A stretch of DNA of 64,000 nucleotides from Haloferax marinum (lineage in GTDB: Archaea; Halobacteriota; Halobacteria; Halobacteriales; Haloferacaceae). Positions within the stretch are counted from its first letter, which is position 1. The number at the start of each line of letters is the position of its first letter. The stretch lies in NCBI RefSeq assembly GCF_009674625.1, contig NZ_WKJQ01000001.1:1736001-1800000 (forward strand), given 5' to 3'. The position numbers and the translations under genes were made by a program. Below the pieces are notes generated by a model. It was given only the letters and a program-made list of their open reading frames with translations. It was not told the DNA's origin and did not search any database. Shown here piece after piece: positions 18,008 through 26,563 of the stretch.

Positions 18008-19784
18008 GGGTGCTGAATCGGCCGCACTCGCCGAACTGGCGAAGCGTCGTGGCTTCTTCTTCGGCTCTTCGGAGGCCTACGGCGGTGTCGGCGGCTTTTA
18101 CACCTACGGCCCACAGGGTGCGGCGCTGAAGTCGAACGTCGAAGAGGCGTGGCGCGAGCGCTTCGCCGTCCAGGAGGGCAACCTCGAGATAGAGGCTCCG
18201 ACCATCATGCCCGAACCGGTCTTCGAGGCGTCGGGTCACCTCGACGGCTTCGACGACATGCTCGTCGAGTGTGCCGAGTGTGGCGAATCCCACCGTGCAG
18301 ACCACCTCATCGAGGACAACTCCGAGTTAGAAGACGCGGAGACGCTCTCGCCCGAAGAGGCCGCCGAGAAGATTTCGGACCTCGGACTCGTCTGTCCGAA
18401 CTGCGGTGCCGAACTCGCCGGCCAGTCCGTCGAGGAGTTCAACCTGATGTTCGCGACGAACATCGGCCCCGGTTCGAAGACGCCCGGCTATCTCCGCCCA
18501 GAGACGGCACAGGGTATCTTCGTGGAGTTCCCGCGCATCAAAGAGTACGCGCGCAACAGTCTGCCGTTCGGCGTGACCCAGATTGGCCGCGCCTACCGCA
18601 ACGAGATTAGCCCGCGGAAGAACATCGTCCGCACCCGCGAGTTCACGCAAGCGGAGTTAGAACACTTCGTCGACCCCGAACGCGACGAACCCGACCTCTC
18701 GTCGGTCGAAGACGTGGAGGTTTGTCTCTACCCAGCGACCGAACAGGAGAGAGACGACGGCGAATACGTCGAGACGACCATCGGCGCGGCAGTCGACGAG
18801 GGCATCGTCGCCAACGGTTGGATTGGCTACTTCCTCGGCATCGCCCAAGAGTGGTACGAAGACATCGGCGTGGACATGGACCGCTTCCGCTTCCGCCAGC
18901 ACCTCGCCGGTGAGCGTGCCCACTACGCCGCCGACTGTTGGGACGCAGAGAGCGAAGTCGACGGCGACTGGATAGAGATCGCTGGCTTCGCCTACCGCGG
19001 CGACTACGACCTGTCGAAACACGGCGAGCACGCCGACGACGACTTCACCGTCTTCCAGCAGTACGACGAACCCAAGACGGTCGAACGCGCCGTCGTCGAC
19101 CCCGACATGGCGACGCTCGGCCCGGAGTTCGGTGCACAGGCCGCCGACGTATCCGACGCACTGGAGACGCTCGCCCAGCGTGACCCCGACGCCTTCGACG
19201 CCGACGAAGTGACCCTCGACGTCGACGGCGAGGAAGTCACCGTCGACACCGACGTGGCGAACTTCTCGGTCGAGACGCAGACCGAAGCGGGCGAACACAT
19301 CACCCCGCACGTCGTCGAACCGTCGTTCGGTGTGGACCGCACAGTGTACACGCTCCTCGCGCACGCGCACGAGAAAGACGAAGTCGACGGCGAAGAGCGA
19401 ACGTTCCTCTCGCTGTCGCCCACCGTCGCACCGACGAACGTCGGTGTCTTCCCGCTCGTCAGCAACGTCGAGGAACTCGTCGAACTCGCAGACGACGTGG
19501 CCGACGAACTCCGTGCGGCCGGGTTCGCCGTCGCCCACGACGACTCCGGCAGCATCGGTCGTCGCTACCGGCGACAGGACGAAGTCGGCACGCCGTTCTG
19601 TATCACCATCGACCGCGACGGCATCGAAGGCGAGGGCCCGACGACGGTGACGATTCGCGAGCGTGACTCCGGCCGGCAGGTTCGTCTCTCGGTCTCCGAC
19701 CTCGTCGAGACGTTCGTCGGTCTCCGCGCTGGTACCACGTCGTTCGACGACGTGCTCGACGCGAACGAAGTCGTCGAGGCCTGA
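18000..19784 (+). CDS. glyS: glycyl-tRNA synthetase (alpha2 type)
   Basis: A 594-residue class II aminoacyl-tRNA synthetase of the eukaryotic/archaeal dimeric GlyRS type. Seen are the N-terminal LAKRRGFFFGSSEAYGGVGGFYTYGPQG, zinc-ribbon cysteines (CAECGESH and CPNCGAEL), the glycine-site motif GYLRPETAQGIFVEF, motif 2 QIGRAYRNEISPRKNIVRTREF, and motif 3 EPSFGVDRTVYTLL. The anticodon-binding domain occupies the last 110 residues. An acidic insert at about 390-425 is a haloarchaeal adaptation. It charges tRNA-Gly in the cytoplasm. ATG 18000 overlaps the CBS gene. Confidence 0.97.
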   Translation: MSEGAESAALAELAKRRGFFFGSSEAYGGVGGFYTYGPQGAALKSNVEEAWRERFAVQEGNLEIEAPTIMPEPVFEASGHLDGFDDMLVECAECGESHRADHLIEDNSELEDAETLSPEEAAEKISDLGLVCPNCGAELAGQSVEEFNLMFATNIGPGSKTPGYLRPETAQGIFVEFPRIKEYARNSLPFGVTQIGRAYRNEISPRKNIVRTREFTQAELEHFVDPERDEPDLSSVEDVEVCLYPATEQERDDGEYVETTIGAAVDEGIVANGWIGYFLGIAQEWYEDIGVDMDRFRFRQHLAGERAHYAADCWDAESEVDGDWIEIAGFAYRGDYDLSKHGEHADDDFTVFQQYDEPKTVERAVVDPDMATLGPEFGAQAADVSDALETLAQRDPDAFDADEVTLDVDGEEVTVDTDVANFSVETQTEAGEHITPHVVEPSFGVDRTVYTLLAHAHEKDEVDGEERTFLSLSPTVAPTNVGVFPLVSNVEELVELADDVADELRAAGFAVAHDDSGSIGRRYRRQDEVGTPFCITIDRDGIEGEGPTTVTIRERDSGRQVRLSVSDLVETFVGLRAGTTSFDDVLDANEVVEA

Positions 19785-19791
19785 TGCATCC

Positions 19792-20394
19792 GTGGGCCGC
19801 CTGGGTACCGCCGAGATAAAACGGCGACTGGTCCACGCCAGCGGGTCGGGGGTGCCGCTGTTGTACATCCTCGGCATCGTCGACTGGCAGACGCTGGGCT
19901 ATCTGTTCGTCGTCGCGTCGGTCGCCGTGACGGTCCTCGAACTGTTCCGTCTCTACGGAGACCTCGAGTGGCGTATCTTCGACGAACTCACTCGCGAGTA
20001 CGAACAGGACAACGTCGCCGGCTACGCACTCTACACGTACAGTCAGGCGTTCGTCGCACTCGTCTTCGCGCCACACGTCGCCGTTCCGGGGATGCTCATG
20101 CTCACCATCGGCGACCCGATAAGCGGCCTGCTGGGGTCTGCGCCGGTCGGTGAGATGAAGTCGTTCAGCACGCTCGCGGTGATGTTCACCGTCTGTTTCG
20201 CCCTCACCGCACCGTTCGTGATTCCGGTGGCGGGCGTCGTCGGTGGCAGCGTCGCGGCGGCAGCAGGTGCGCTTGGCGCGACGGCCGCCGACGGCGTAAA
20301 GCCCGTCGTCGCAGGCTACGTCGTCGACGACAACCTGTCGATTCCGCCGGTTTCCTGTACGGCCATCGCGGTGGCGCTGTTCGTCGTCGCCTGA
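19792..20394 (+). CDS. dolichol kinase / CDP-diglyceride-synthase-like membrane protein
   Basis: A 200-residue polytopic membrane protein of the dolichol kinase / phosphatidate cytidylyltransferase superfamily. The start is GTG 19792, eight bases after the glyS stop (VGRLGTAEIKRRLVHASG). Six or so TM segments are visible, with the family's nucleotide/metal motif TIGDPISGLLGS near residue 106 and a second conserved block ADGVKPVVAGYVVDDNLSIP. In archaea such enzymes are thought to phosphorylate dolichol or related prenols with CTP for N-glycosylation lipid carriers. Specific activity is inferred only. Confidence 0.82.
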   Translation: MGRLGTAEIKRRLVHASGSGVPLLYILGIVDWQTLGYLFVVASVAVTVLELFRLYGDLEWRIFDELTREYEQDNVAGYALYTYSQAFVALVFAPHVAVPGMLMLTIGDPISGLLGSAPVGEMKSFSTLAVMFTVCFALTAPFVIPVAGVVGGSVAAAAGALGATAADGVKPVVAGYVVDDNLSIPPVSCTAIAVALFVVA

Positions 20395-20477
20395 GCGTCG
20401 GGCAGTTCGCTCGCTGCGGCGGGTGGTCGTCGTGGGAGAACGCGATTTTATTTCGTCGGGTCGCTAACGTTCCGGTC

Positions 20478-20963
20478 GTGACTGTCTACGAGAGTGACCT
20501 TCCGGGCGTCGGAAAGAAGCACGAGGTCGAACTCGATGACGGGTCCCGACTCGTCATCGTGACGCACAACACCGGGAAACGAGAGGTCTTCCGTCGTGAG
20601 AGCGCCGACAGCGACTCCGAGAGGCTGTTCGAACTCAGCGACGACCTCGCCCGACAGGTCGGGACGCTCCTCGAAGGGGCGTACTTCCAACCCGTCAAGA
20701 CGACCGACATCGAGACGCTCCTCGGGGGCAACACACTTCTCGAGTGGGTCGAAGTCGGGACAGAGTCCGACGTCGCGGGCAAGACACTCGGTGAGAGTGA
20801 CCTCCGACAGGTGACCGGCGCGTCGGTCATCGCAATCGAGCGCGGCGACGAGGTCATCACCTCTCCCGGTGGTGATGCCGTCATCGAAGCGGGGGACATG
20901 CTCGTCGTTATCGGGCCGCGTGATGCCTGCCGCGACTTCGTTTCACTCGTGAAAGGAGTCTGA
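20478..20963 (+). CDS. TrkA-C-domain regulatory subunit of a K+/H+ antiporter (KhtT-like)
   Basis: A 161-residue cytoplasmic protein, GTG start at 20478. Residues 1-70 match the N-terminal domain of KhtT-like proteins (DLPGVGKKHEVELDDGSRLVIVTHNTGKREVF). Residues 75-160 are a TrkA-C (RCK-C) domain, with AGKTLGESDLRQVTGASVIAIERG and GDMLVVIGPRDACRDF. KhtT binds ligands and gates KhtU. The stop and the next start overlap (TGATGG), so subunit and antiporter are made together. Confidence is high because of this pairing. Confidence 0.9.
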   Translation: MTVYESDLPGVGKKHEVELDDGSRLVIVTHNTGKREVFRRESADSDSERLFELSDDLARQVGTLLEGAYFQPVKTTDIETLLGGNTLLEWVEVGTESDVAGKTLGESDLRQVTGASVIAIERGDEVITSPGGDAVIEAGDMLVVIGPRDACRDFVSLVKGV

Positions 20964-22162
20964 TGGCGGCGGAACTCCTCGAATTCGGCTATCTGTTCGT
21001 CGTCCTCGCGCTCACCGGCGCGGTCGCACTCAAACTCGGCCTGTCGGTCATCCCGCTGTACGTCGTCGGCGGGGTCGTCGTCGGCCCCTACGTCGCCGGC
21101 CGGTTCGGACTGCCCTACGTCGCCAACGGCGAGGTGGTGGCGCTCCTCGCAGAGGTCGGAATCGTCCTCTTGTTGTTCTTCCTCGGACTGGAGTTCAGTC
21201 TCGACAGACTGCGTGCCGCACAGAGCAACATCGGCCGCGCAGGCGCAATCGATTTAGTGGTCAATCTGCCACTCGGCGTCGCCATCGGCCTCGCACTCGG
21301 GTGGACGCTCGTGGAGGCGTTCCTCCTCGGTGGCATCGTCTACATCTCGTCGTCTGCCATCGTGACGAAGACGCTCATCGACCTCGGATGGATTGCCGAC
21401 CCCGAGTCGGAACCAATCTTGGGGACACTCGTCTTCGAGGACCTCGCCATCGCCGTCTACCTCGCCGTCGTCACCTCGCTCGTACTCGGCGGTGAGGGCG
21501 GACTCGTCGTAATCGGGCGCTCGCTCGCCATCGCCTTCGGCTTTCTCGGGGTGCTCCTGGTTGCCGTCCAGTACGGAACGGGGTTGTTCACGCGCGTCCT
21601 CGACGTGGAGAACGAGGAGGCGTTCGTCCTGCGGACGCTCGCAGTCGTCATCCCCATCGCTGGGGCGGCGCTGGCACTCGGCGTGAGCGAGGCCGTCGCG
21701 GCGTTCTTCGTCGGGATGGGCTTTTCGACGAGCGGACACCGCGAGACCATCGAACGTCGGCTCACGTCCGTCCGCGACGTGTTCGCGGCGATATTCTTCT
21801 TCTGGATTGGCCTCGGGACAGACCCGACACTGCTCGCCGCCGCCGCGGTTCCGCTCGTCGTCGCCGTCGTGTTGACGACGCCCGCGAAGGTTTTCTCGGG
21901 GTATCTCGGCGGCCGGGTCTACGACCTCTCGACGCACCGGTCGCTCCGCGTCGGCGTCGGGCTGGTTCCGCGCGGTGAGTTCTCGCTGGTCATCGCGGCG
22001 CTGGCCGCGTCGGGGTCCACACAGGTGATGCGCGAGGTCATCCCGGCGTTCGCCGTCGGATACGTCCTCGTGATGAGCGCGCTCGGAACGGTGTTGATGC
22101 AGCGGTCGGACCTCGTCGAGCGACTGGTCTTCCGCGGTGGGTCGGCAGGGCCGGACACCTGA
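20963..22162 (+). CDS. monovalent cation/proton antiporter, CPA2 family (KhtU/KefB type)
   Basis: A 399-residue membrane protein with about 12 TM segments and no C-terminal NAD-binding RCK-N domain, as expected for KhtU whose regulator is a separate protein. Landmarks are LLLFFLGLEFSLDRL near residue 73, the GGIVYISSSAIVTKTLIDLG stretch, and VPRGEFSLVIAALAASG with the conserved Arg/Glu. It likely exchanges K+ (or Na+) for H+ across the cytoplasmic membrane, a key task in a salt-in halophile. It is followed by the 330-bp region before argG. Confidence 0.92.
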   Translation: MAAELLEFGYLFVVLALTGAVALKLGLSVIPLYVVGGVVVGPYVAGRFGLPYVANGEVVALLAEVGIVLLLFFLGLEFSLDRLRAAQSNIGRAGAIDLVVNLPLGVAIGLALGWTLVEAFLLGGIVYISSSAIVTKTLIDLGWIADPESEPILGTLVFEDLAIAVYLAVVTSLVLGGEGGLVVIGRSLAIAFGFLGVLLVAVQYGTGLFTRVLDVENEEAFVLRTLAVVIPIAGAALALGVSEAVAAFFVGMGFSTSGHRETIERRLTSVRDVFAAIFFFWIGLGTDPTLLAAAAVPLVVAVVLTTPAKVFSGYLGGRVYDLSTHRSLRVGVGLVPRGEFSLVIAALAASGSTQVMREVIPAFAVGYVLVMSALGTVLMQRSDLVERLVFRGGSAGPDT

Positions 22163-22242
22163 CCCACACGAGTTTTCGGCCCTCGGCGCTCCCGGTGTGC
22201 GATTGCGGCGCGACTGAGGCGAACGTTGCGACGCCGAAAGGG

Positions 22243-22440
22243 TTTAATATGGACGATACTGTATGCTCTCACAACTATGGCGACTCGCAGCACGCTCGCC
22301 ACTTTTGCCCCGCTGCGAGCCGCTGGCATCCGACGACGACGACCGGCCCTTTAGGGCCACACTCATCATATCCTTCGGGACACGTCGAAATTGCTAATCT
22401 CCAGTTTTCTTGGGTATAGGTATCTCTATCCTTTAATTTC
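22243..22440 (+). ncRNA. candidate structured RNA or leader upstream of argG
   Basis: The 331-bp gap before argG has no convincing gene but has a TATA-like TTTAATAT at 22243-22250. About 34 nt further comes an 8-bp perfect stem, CTCGCAGC 22284-22291 with GCTGCGAG 22312-22319, and then a 6-bp stem GGCCCT-TT-AGGGCC at 22345-22358. The argG promoter lies later at 22460. The arrangement fits a small RNA or a long structured upstream transcript. It is a sequence-only proposal; the short frames inside lack haloarchaeal codon bias. Confidence 0.35.
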
Positions 22441-22459
22441 ACAGAACAAATGCAAAGAA

Positions 22460-22467
22460 TTTATTTA
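22460..22467 (+). promoter_or_regulatory. TATA box of argG
   Basis: TTTATTTA lies about 31 nt before the argG ATG at 22494, placing the transcription start at or just before the start codon. It probably drives at least argG-argH. Confidence 0.6.
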
Positions 22468-22493
22468 GCTATCCCTGCCACAGACGAGTATAC

Positions 22494-23711
22494 ATGAAAA
22501 AAGTCGCACTCGCATTCTCGGGCGGACTCGACACGACAATCTGCGTCCCGATCCTCAAAGAGGAGTACGGATACGACGAAGTCATCGGCGTCACCGTCGA
22601 CGTCGGTCAACCTGAAGAGGAGTTCGACGAGGCCTACGAGACCGCAGAGGCACTCGGACTCGAACACTACGTCATCGACGCGAAAGAGGAGTTCGCTCAG
22701 CTCTGTCTCGACTCCGTAACGGCGAACGCGGACTATCAGGGCTATCCGCTCGGAACCGCACTCGCACGCCCGGTCATCGCGAACGCGATTCTCGACCTCG
22801 CACTCGACGAAGACTGCGACGGCATCGCACACGGTTGTACGGGCAAAGGTAACGACCAACTCCGCTTCGAGGCAGTCTGGCGCGCCTCGGACCTCGAAGT
22901 CATCGCCCCCGTCCGCGAGATGGGCATGACCCGCGAGTGGGAGATCGAGTACGCCGCCGAGAAGGACCTCCCAGTGCAGGGCGGCAACGAAGGTGTCTGG
23001 TCTATCGACACGAACCTCTGGAGCCGTTCCATCGAGGGTGGTAACCTCGAAGACCCCAGCTACGTCCCGCCGGAAGACATCTACGAGTGGACCGACCAGC
23101 CCTCGGGCGAGACGGAACTCGTCGAGATTACGTTCGAAGACGGCTACCCCGTCGCCATCGACGGCGAAGAGATGGAGGCGCTCGAACTCATCTCGTACCT
23201 CAACGAGAAGGCAGGCGCGTACGGCGTCGGCCGCACGGACATGATGGAAGACCGCATGCTCGGCCTGAAGGTGCGCGAGAACTACGAGCACCCCGCGGCG
23301 ACGACGCTCCTCAACGCGCACGAGGCGCTCGAAGGCCTCGTCCTCACGAAAGAAGAGCGTGACTTCAAGGCCACCGTCGACAACGAGTGGTCCCAGAAGG
23401 CCTACGAAGGCCTCATCGACGCCCCGCTCGTGGGCGCGCTGAACGCCTTCCTTGAGAAGACCCAAGAGCGCGTCACGGGCACCGTGACCATCAAGTTCGA
23501 GGGCGGGCAGGCCCGCGCAGTTGGCCGCGAGTCCGAGTACGCCGCCTACTCCGAGTCCGCCGCCTCCTTCAACACGGAGACGGTCGACGGCATCGAGCAG
23601 GCAGACGCCACGGGCGTCGCCAAGTACCACGGCTTCCAGGCGCGTCTCGCCAACCAGAGCACGAAGACGAAAGAGAAGCCCGAACTGGCCGCAGACGGCG
23701 GCAGCGAATAA
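22494..23711 (+). CDS. argG: argininosuccinate synthase
   Basis: A 405-residue enzyme that joins citrulline and aspartate with ATP to give argininosuccinate, the penultimate arginine step. The PP-loop ATP motif AFSGGLDTT is at residues 7-15. GNDQLRFE and the mixed citrulline/aspartate-binding segments are present at normal spacing, and the oligomerising C-terminal helix is intact. Length is that of the family. It heads the arginine cluster and its stop is one base from the argH ATG. Confidence 0.97.
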   Translation: MKKVALAFSGGLDTTICVPILKEEYGYDEVIGVTVDVGQPEEEFDEAYETAEALGLEHYVIDAKEEFAQLCLDSVTANADYQGYPLGTALARPVIANAILDLALDEDCDGIAHGCTGKGNDQLRFEAVWRASDLEVIAPVREMGMTREWEIEYAAEKDLPVQGGNEGVWSIDTNLWSRSIEGGNLEDPSYVPPEDIYEWTDQPSGETELVEITFEDGYPVAIDGEEMEALELISYLNEKAGAYGVGRTDMMEDRMLGLKVRENYEHPAATTLLNAHEALEGLVLTKEERDFKATVDNEWSQKAYEGLIDAPLVGALNAFLEKTQERVTGTVTIKFEGGQARAVGRESEYAAYSESAASFNTETVDGIEQADATGVAKYHGFQARLANQSTKTKEKPELAADGGSE

Positions 23712-23712
23712 G

Positions 23713-25179
23713 ATGACAGGCGAGGACGGCGACTCCGAGGGCGTCATTCGCCGGGACCGCTTCAGCGGCGGCCCCGCCCGCGGGTTCATGTCGAGCCTCG
23801 CGGCCGACGAACGCATCTTCGAGGCCGACCTCGCCGTCGACCGGGCACACGTGGTGATGCTCGACGCACAGGACATCGTCGAGTCCGACGTCGCGGGCGA
23901 CATCTTAGCCGCGCTGGACGACGTCGAGGCCGCCGGTCACGACGCACTCTCTGGCGGCGAGGACGTCCACGAAGCAATCGAAGCGGCCGTCATCGACATC
24001 GTCGGCCCCGACGGCGGAAAGATGCACACCGCACGCTCGCGCAACGACGAAGTGGCGACCTGTATTCGCTATCGCCTGCGCGAAGACGTTCTCGGCGCAC
24101 TCGACGCCGCCCTCGCCCTGCGCGAGTCGCTCGTCGAGACGGCCGCAGAACACACCGAGACGGTGATGCCCGGATACACACACCTGCAACCCGCCCAACC
24201 GACGACGGTCGCACACTTCTTACTCTCGTACGAACGGGCAGTCGCCCGCGACTGCGCTCGCCTCATGTGCGCGTACGAGCGTATCAATCAGTCACCCCTC
24301 GGGTCGGCCGCGTTCGCCGGGACGCCCTTCGACGTGAACCGCGAACTCGTCGCCGACCTGCTCGGATTCGACAGCGTGATGGAGAACTCGATGGACGCCT
24401 CTGCGACCCGCGACTTCCTCGCAGAGACGCTCGGGGCGCTGGCGACCCACGCCATCACGCTCTCGGGACTCGCCGAGGACCTCGTCGTCTTCTCGAACAA
24501 AGGGTTGGTCGAACTCTCGGACGACTACTCTTCGACCTCCTCCATCATGCCCCAGAAGAAGAACCCCGACACGATGGAACTCGTCCGCGCCGTCGCGGGC
24601 GACGCCGTCGGGGAACTCACCGGGTTGTTGACGACGCTGAAGGGACTCCCGCGTGCGTACAACCGCGACTTACAACGCGCGCACAAGCACGCCTTCCGTG
24701 CCGTCGACGACGTCTCCGAAGCGGCCGCAGTCGCCGCCGGTGCAGTCGCCTCGGCGACGTGGCCCGAAGACGAACTCGCCGCCGCCGCTGGCGACGGCTT
24801 TTCCACGGCGACAGGCGTCGCAGACCTGCTCGCGATGGCGGGCCTGCCGTTCCGTACCGCCCACGAAGTGGTCGCCGAGGCCGCCGCGCAGTCCTCGGGA
24901 ACGCCCGACGTGGCAACACTTGACGCCGTCGCTACGGACGTATTAGGGGAGTCTCTCTTTACGCACGTGACAGAGGCGGCCGTCGAAGCGGCGCTCGACC
25001 CGACCGAGAGCGTCGCGAGTCGCGATTCCGTCGGTGGGCCCGCGCCCGCCGCCGTCGAATCGACACTCTCGACGGCCCGTGACGAACTCTCGGCGGACTA
25101 TGCTGCCGTCGCAGATGCCCGCGACACGCTCGCGGCCGCTGCCGAGGAACTCGACGAAGAGGTCTCCAGTTATGTTTGA
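23713..25179 (+). CDS. argH: argininosuccinate lyase
   Basis: A 488-residue member of the fumarase/aspartase superfamily that splits argininosuccinate into arginine and fumarate. Landmarks are DGGKMHTARSRNDEV, the GYTHLQPAQPTTVAH block with the catalytic His, and the signature STSSIMPQKKNPDTME with the flexible-loop Ser. I chose ATG 23713, one base after argG stops; earlier in-frame codons lie inside argG. It is slightly longer than bacterial ArgH because of acidic and Ala-rich insertions near the C terminus. Confidence 0.96.
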   Translation: MTGEDGDSEGVIRRDRFSGGPARGFMSSLAADERIFEADLAVDRAHVVMLDAQDIVESDVAGDILAALDDVEAAGHDALSGGEDVHEAIEAAVIDIVGPDGGKMHTARSRNDEVATCIRYRLREDVLGALDAALALRESLVETAAEHTETVMPGYTHLQPAQPTTVAHFLLSYERAVARDCARLMCAYERINQSPLGSAAFAGTPFDVNRELVADLLGFDSVMENSMDASATRDFLAETLGALATHAITLSGLAEDLVVFSNKGLVELSDDYSSTSSIMPQKKNPDTMELVRAVAGDAVGELTGLLTTLKGLPRAYNRDLQRAHKHAFRAVDDVSEAAAVAAGAVASATWPEDELAAAAGDGFSTATGVADLLAMAGLPFRTAHEVVAEAAAQSSGTPDVATLDAVATDVLGESLFTHVTEAAVEAALDPTESVASRDSVGGPAPAAVESTLSTARDELSADYAAVADARDTLAAAAEELDEEVSSYV

Positions 25180-25505
25180 ACGAGCAACCCCTGCCGCCGG
25201 TCTGCCGCGACGACCGCGAGCGGTTGCTCCGCGACGACCACGACGACCGGTTTCGGTTCCGCGACGACCGCGAACCGAACCGCGACCACGACCACGCCCG
25301 ACGGCGGGGACGGCCCGACCGGTTCCGCGACCGGTTCCGTCCCCGGTGTCGGGTGAGGGTGGCAACCGAGCTCGACACGTCGTTCGACCGGCCGCCAAGG
25401 CTGGCCGATTCGTCCGATAACGTCCGAGAGAGACTTCTTTACGCTGTTTTTTGCTACGTAATTTTCGACGGATTTAATACCATCCGTGGTCCAGCCATGG
25501 ATGTA
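25180..25505. other. argH-lysW spacer with degenerate CGACC-type repeats
   Basis: About 325 bp separate argH from lysW. From 25190 to 25345 the sequence is low-complexity, built from CGACGACC, CCGCGAACCG and CGACCGGTTCCG-type units. Because the period is near a multiple of three it is open in several frames: the lysW frame is open from a TTG at 25176 and reads Asp/Arg-rich (RDDRERLLRDDHDDRFRF), and a second frame from ATG 25172 to 25420 reads Pro/Arg-rich. Neither has recognisable homology. The lysW promoter is at the right end. Confidence 0.6.
25473..25479 (+). promoter_or_regulatory. TATA box of lysW
   Basis: TTTAATA lies about 30 nt before ATG 25506 (and about 24 nt before an in-frame ATG at 25497). 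It indicates that lysW-argX and following genes have their own promoter, separate from argGH. Confidence 0.6.
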
Positions 25506-25685
25506 ATGAGCGACACCATCACTGCAGAAGACCCACTGAGCGGAGAAGAAATCGAGCTGCCGGCCGACGTCGAAGTCGGTGAGATTATCGACAGCCCTGC
25601 CACGGGCGCGGAGCTCGAAGTCGTCTCGCTCGACCCCGTTATTTTGGAAGAAGCACCTGAACTCGAAGAGGACTGGGGAGAGTAA
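25506..25685 (+). CDS. lysW: LysW/ArgW amino-group carrier protein, lacking zinc-ribbon cysteines
   Basis: A 59-residue acidic carrier. In this pathway the amino group of glutamate (or 2-aminoadipate) is attached to the side chain of its C-terminal Glu, which both protects it and presents it to ArgX, B, C, D and E. The tail EEDWGE is perfectly kept, as are EIELPADVEVGEI and GAELEVVSLDPV. The two zinc-binding CPxCG knuckles of ordinary LysW are gone: the positions read EDPLSGEE and DSPATGAE, and the protein has no cysteine at all. The start is ATG 25506; ATG 25497 would add three residues. Its stop is 2 bp before argX. Confidence 0.9.
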   Translation: MSDTITAEDPLSGEEIELPADVEVGEIIDSPATGAELEVVSLDPVILEEAPELEEDWGE

Positions 25686-25687
25686 GC

Positions 25688-26563
25688 GTGCAGGTTGGAC
25701 TGCTCTACTCCCGGATTCGCCGCGACGAGAAGTTGCTCCTCAACGAGCTTCGTGAGCGCGGACACGAGGTGACGAAGATAGACGTTCGGAAAGAGCAGTT
25801 CGACCTCACGGAGCCGCCAGCGGCGTTCGACGGCCTCGACATCGTCGTCGACCGCTGTCTGGCGACGAGCAGGAGCCTCTACATCACGCGCTTCCTGCAG
25901 TCGTACGGCATCCCGGTCGTCAACTCCCACGAGACGGCAGACGTCTGCGCCGACAAGGCGAAGAACAGTCTCGCGCTCGCAGACGCCGGCGTCCCCACGC
26001 CGAACACGAAAGTCGCCTTCACCGTCGAATCGGCGATGGAAATCGTCGAAGAGTTCGGCTACCCGTGCGTCCTCAAGCCCGTCGTCGGGTCGTGGGGGCG
26101 CCTGATGGCCAAAATCGACTCCGAGGCGGCCGCCGAGGCCATCTTAGAACACAAGGCGACGCTCGGAAACTACGAGCACAAGGTGTTCTACATCCAGGAG
26201 TTCGTCGAGAAACCCGGCCGCGACATCCGCGTGCTCGCCGTCGACGGCGAACCCATCGCCGCGATGACGCGCAGTTCGGACCACTGGCTGACGAACGCCG
26301 CGAAAGGCGCGAACGCCGAGGCGTTCGAACTCGACGCCCGCGCGAAAGAACTCGTGAAGCAAGCGTCCGACGCAGTCGGCGGCGGCCTGCTCGGCGTGGA
26401 CCTCATGGAGACGGGAGATGACTATACGGTCCACGAGGTCAACCACACCGTCGAGTTCAAGGCGCTCAACGACGCCGTGGACGTGGACGTTCCCGCGAAA
26501 GTCGTCGATTGGCTGGAGGCGAAAGTCGACAGCGAAAAGACACTCGCGGAGGTTTCGGCGTGA
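25688..26563 (+). CDS. argX: glutamate/2-aminoadipate--LysW ligase (ATP-grasp)
   Basis: A 291-residue ATP-grasp ligase of the LysX/ArgX/RimK group, which couples the amino acid alpha-amino group to the C-terminal Glu of LysW. Start GTG 25688. ATP-grasp features include CVLKPVVGSWGRLMAKI, the HKVFYIQEFVEKPGRDIRVLAVDGE stretch, and the metal-binding VHEVNHTVEFK. Arginine rather than lysine use is inferred from the surrounding arg genes; some archaeal enzymes serve both. It overlaps argC by 4 bp. Confidence 0.93.
   Translation: MQVGLLYSRIRRDEKLLLNELRERGHEVTKIDVRKEQFDLTEPPAAFDGLDIVVDRCLATSRSLYITRFLQSYGIPVVNSHETADVCADKAKNSLALADAGVPTPNTKVAFTVESAMEIVEEFGYPCVLKPVVGSWGRLMAKIDSEAAAEAILEHKATLGNYEHKVFYIQEFVEKPGRDIRVLAVDGEPIAAMTRSSDHWLTNAAKGANAEAFELDARAKELVKQASDAVGGGLLGVDLMETGDDYTVHEVNHTVEFKALNDAVDVDVPAKVVDWLEAKVDSEKTLAEVSA

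Noticed and set aside
22195..22419. 74-codon frame upstream of argG
   Set aside because: Weak codon bias and it covers the hairpins of the candidate RNA; no homology recognised.
22461..23903. 480-codon open frame antisense to argG
   Set aside because: argG is unmistakable on the plus strand and the antisense product has no recognisable motif.
25172..25420. 82-codon Pro/Arg-rich frame overlapping the argH stop
   Set aside because: Third positions are not G/C biased and the product is very basic, unlike haloarchaeal proteins; better explained by repeat DNA.
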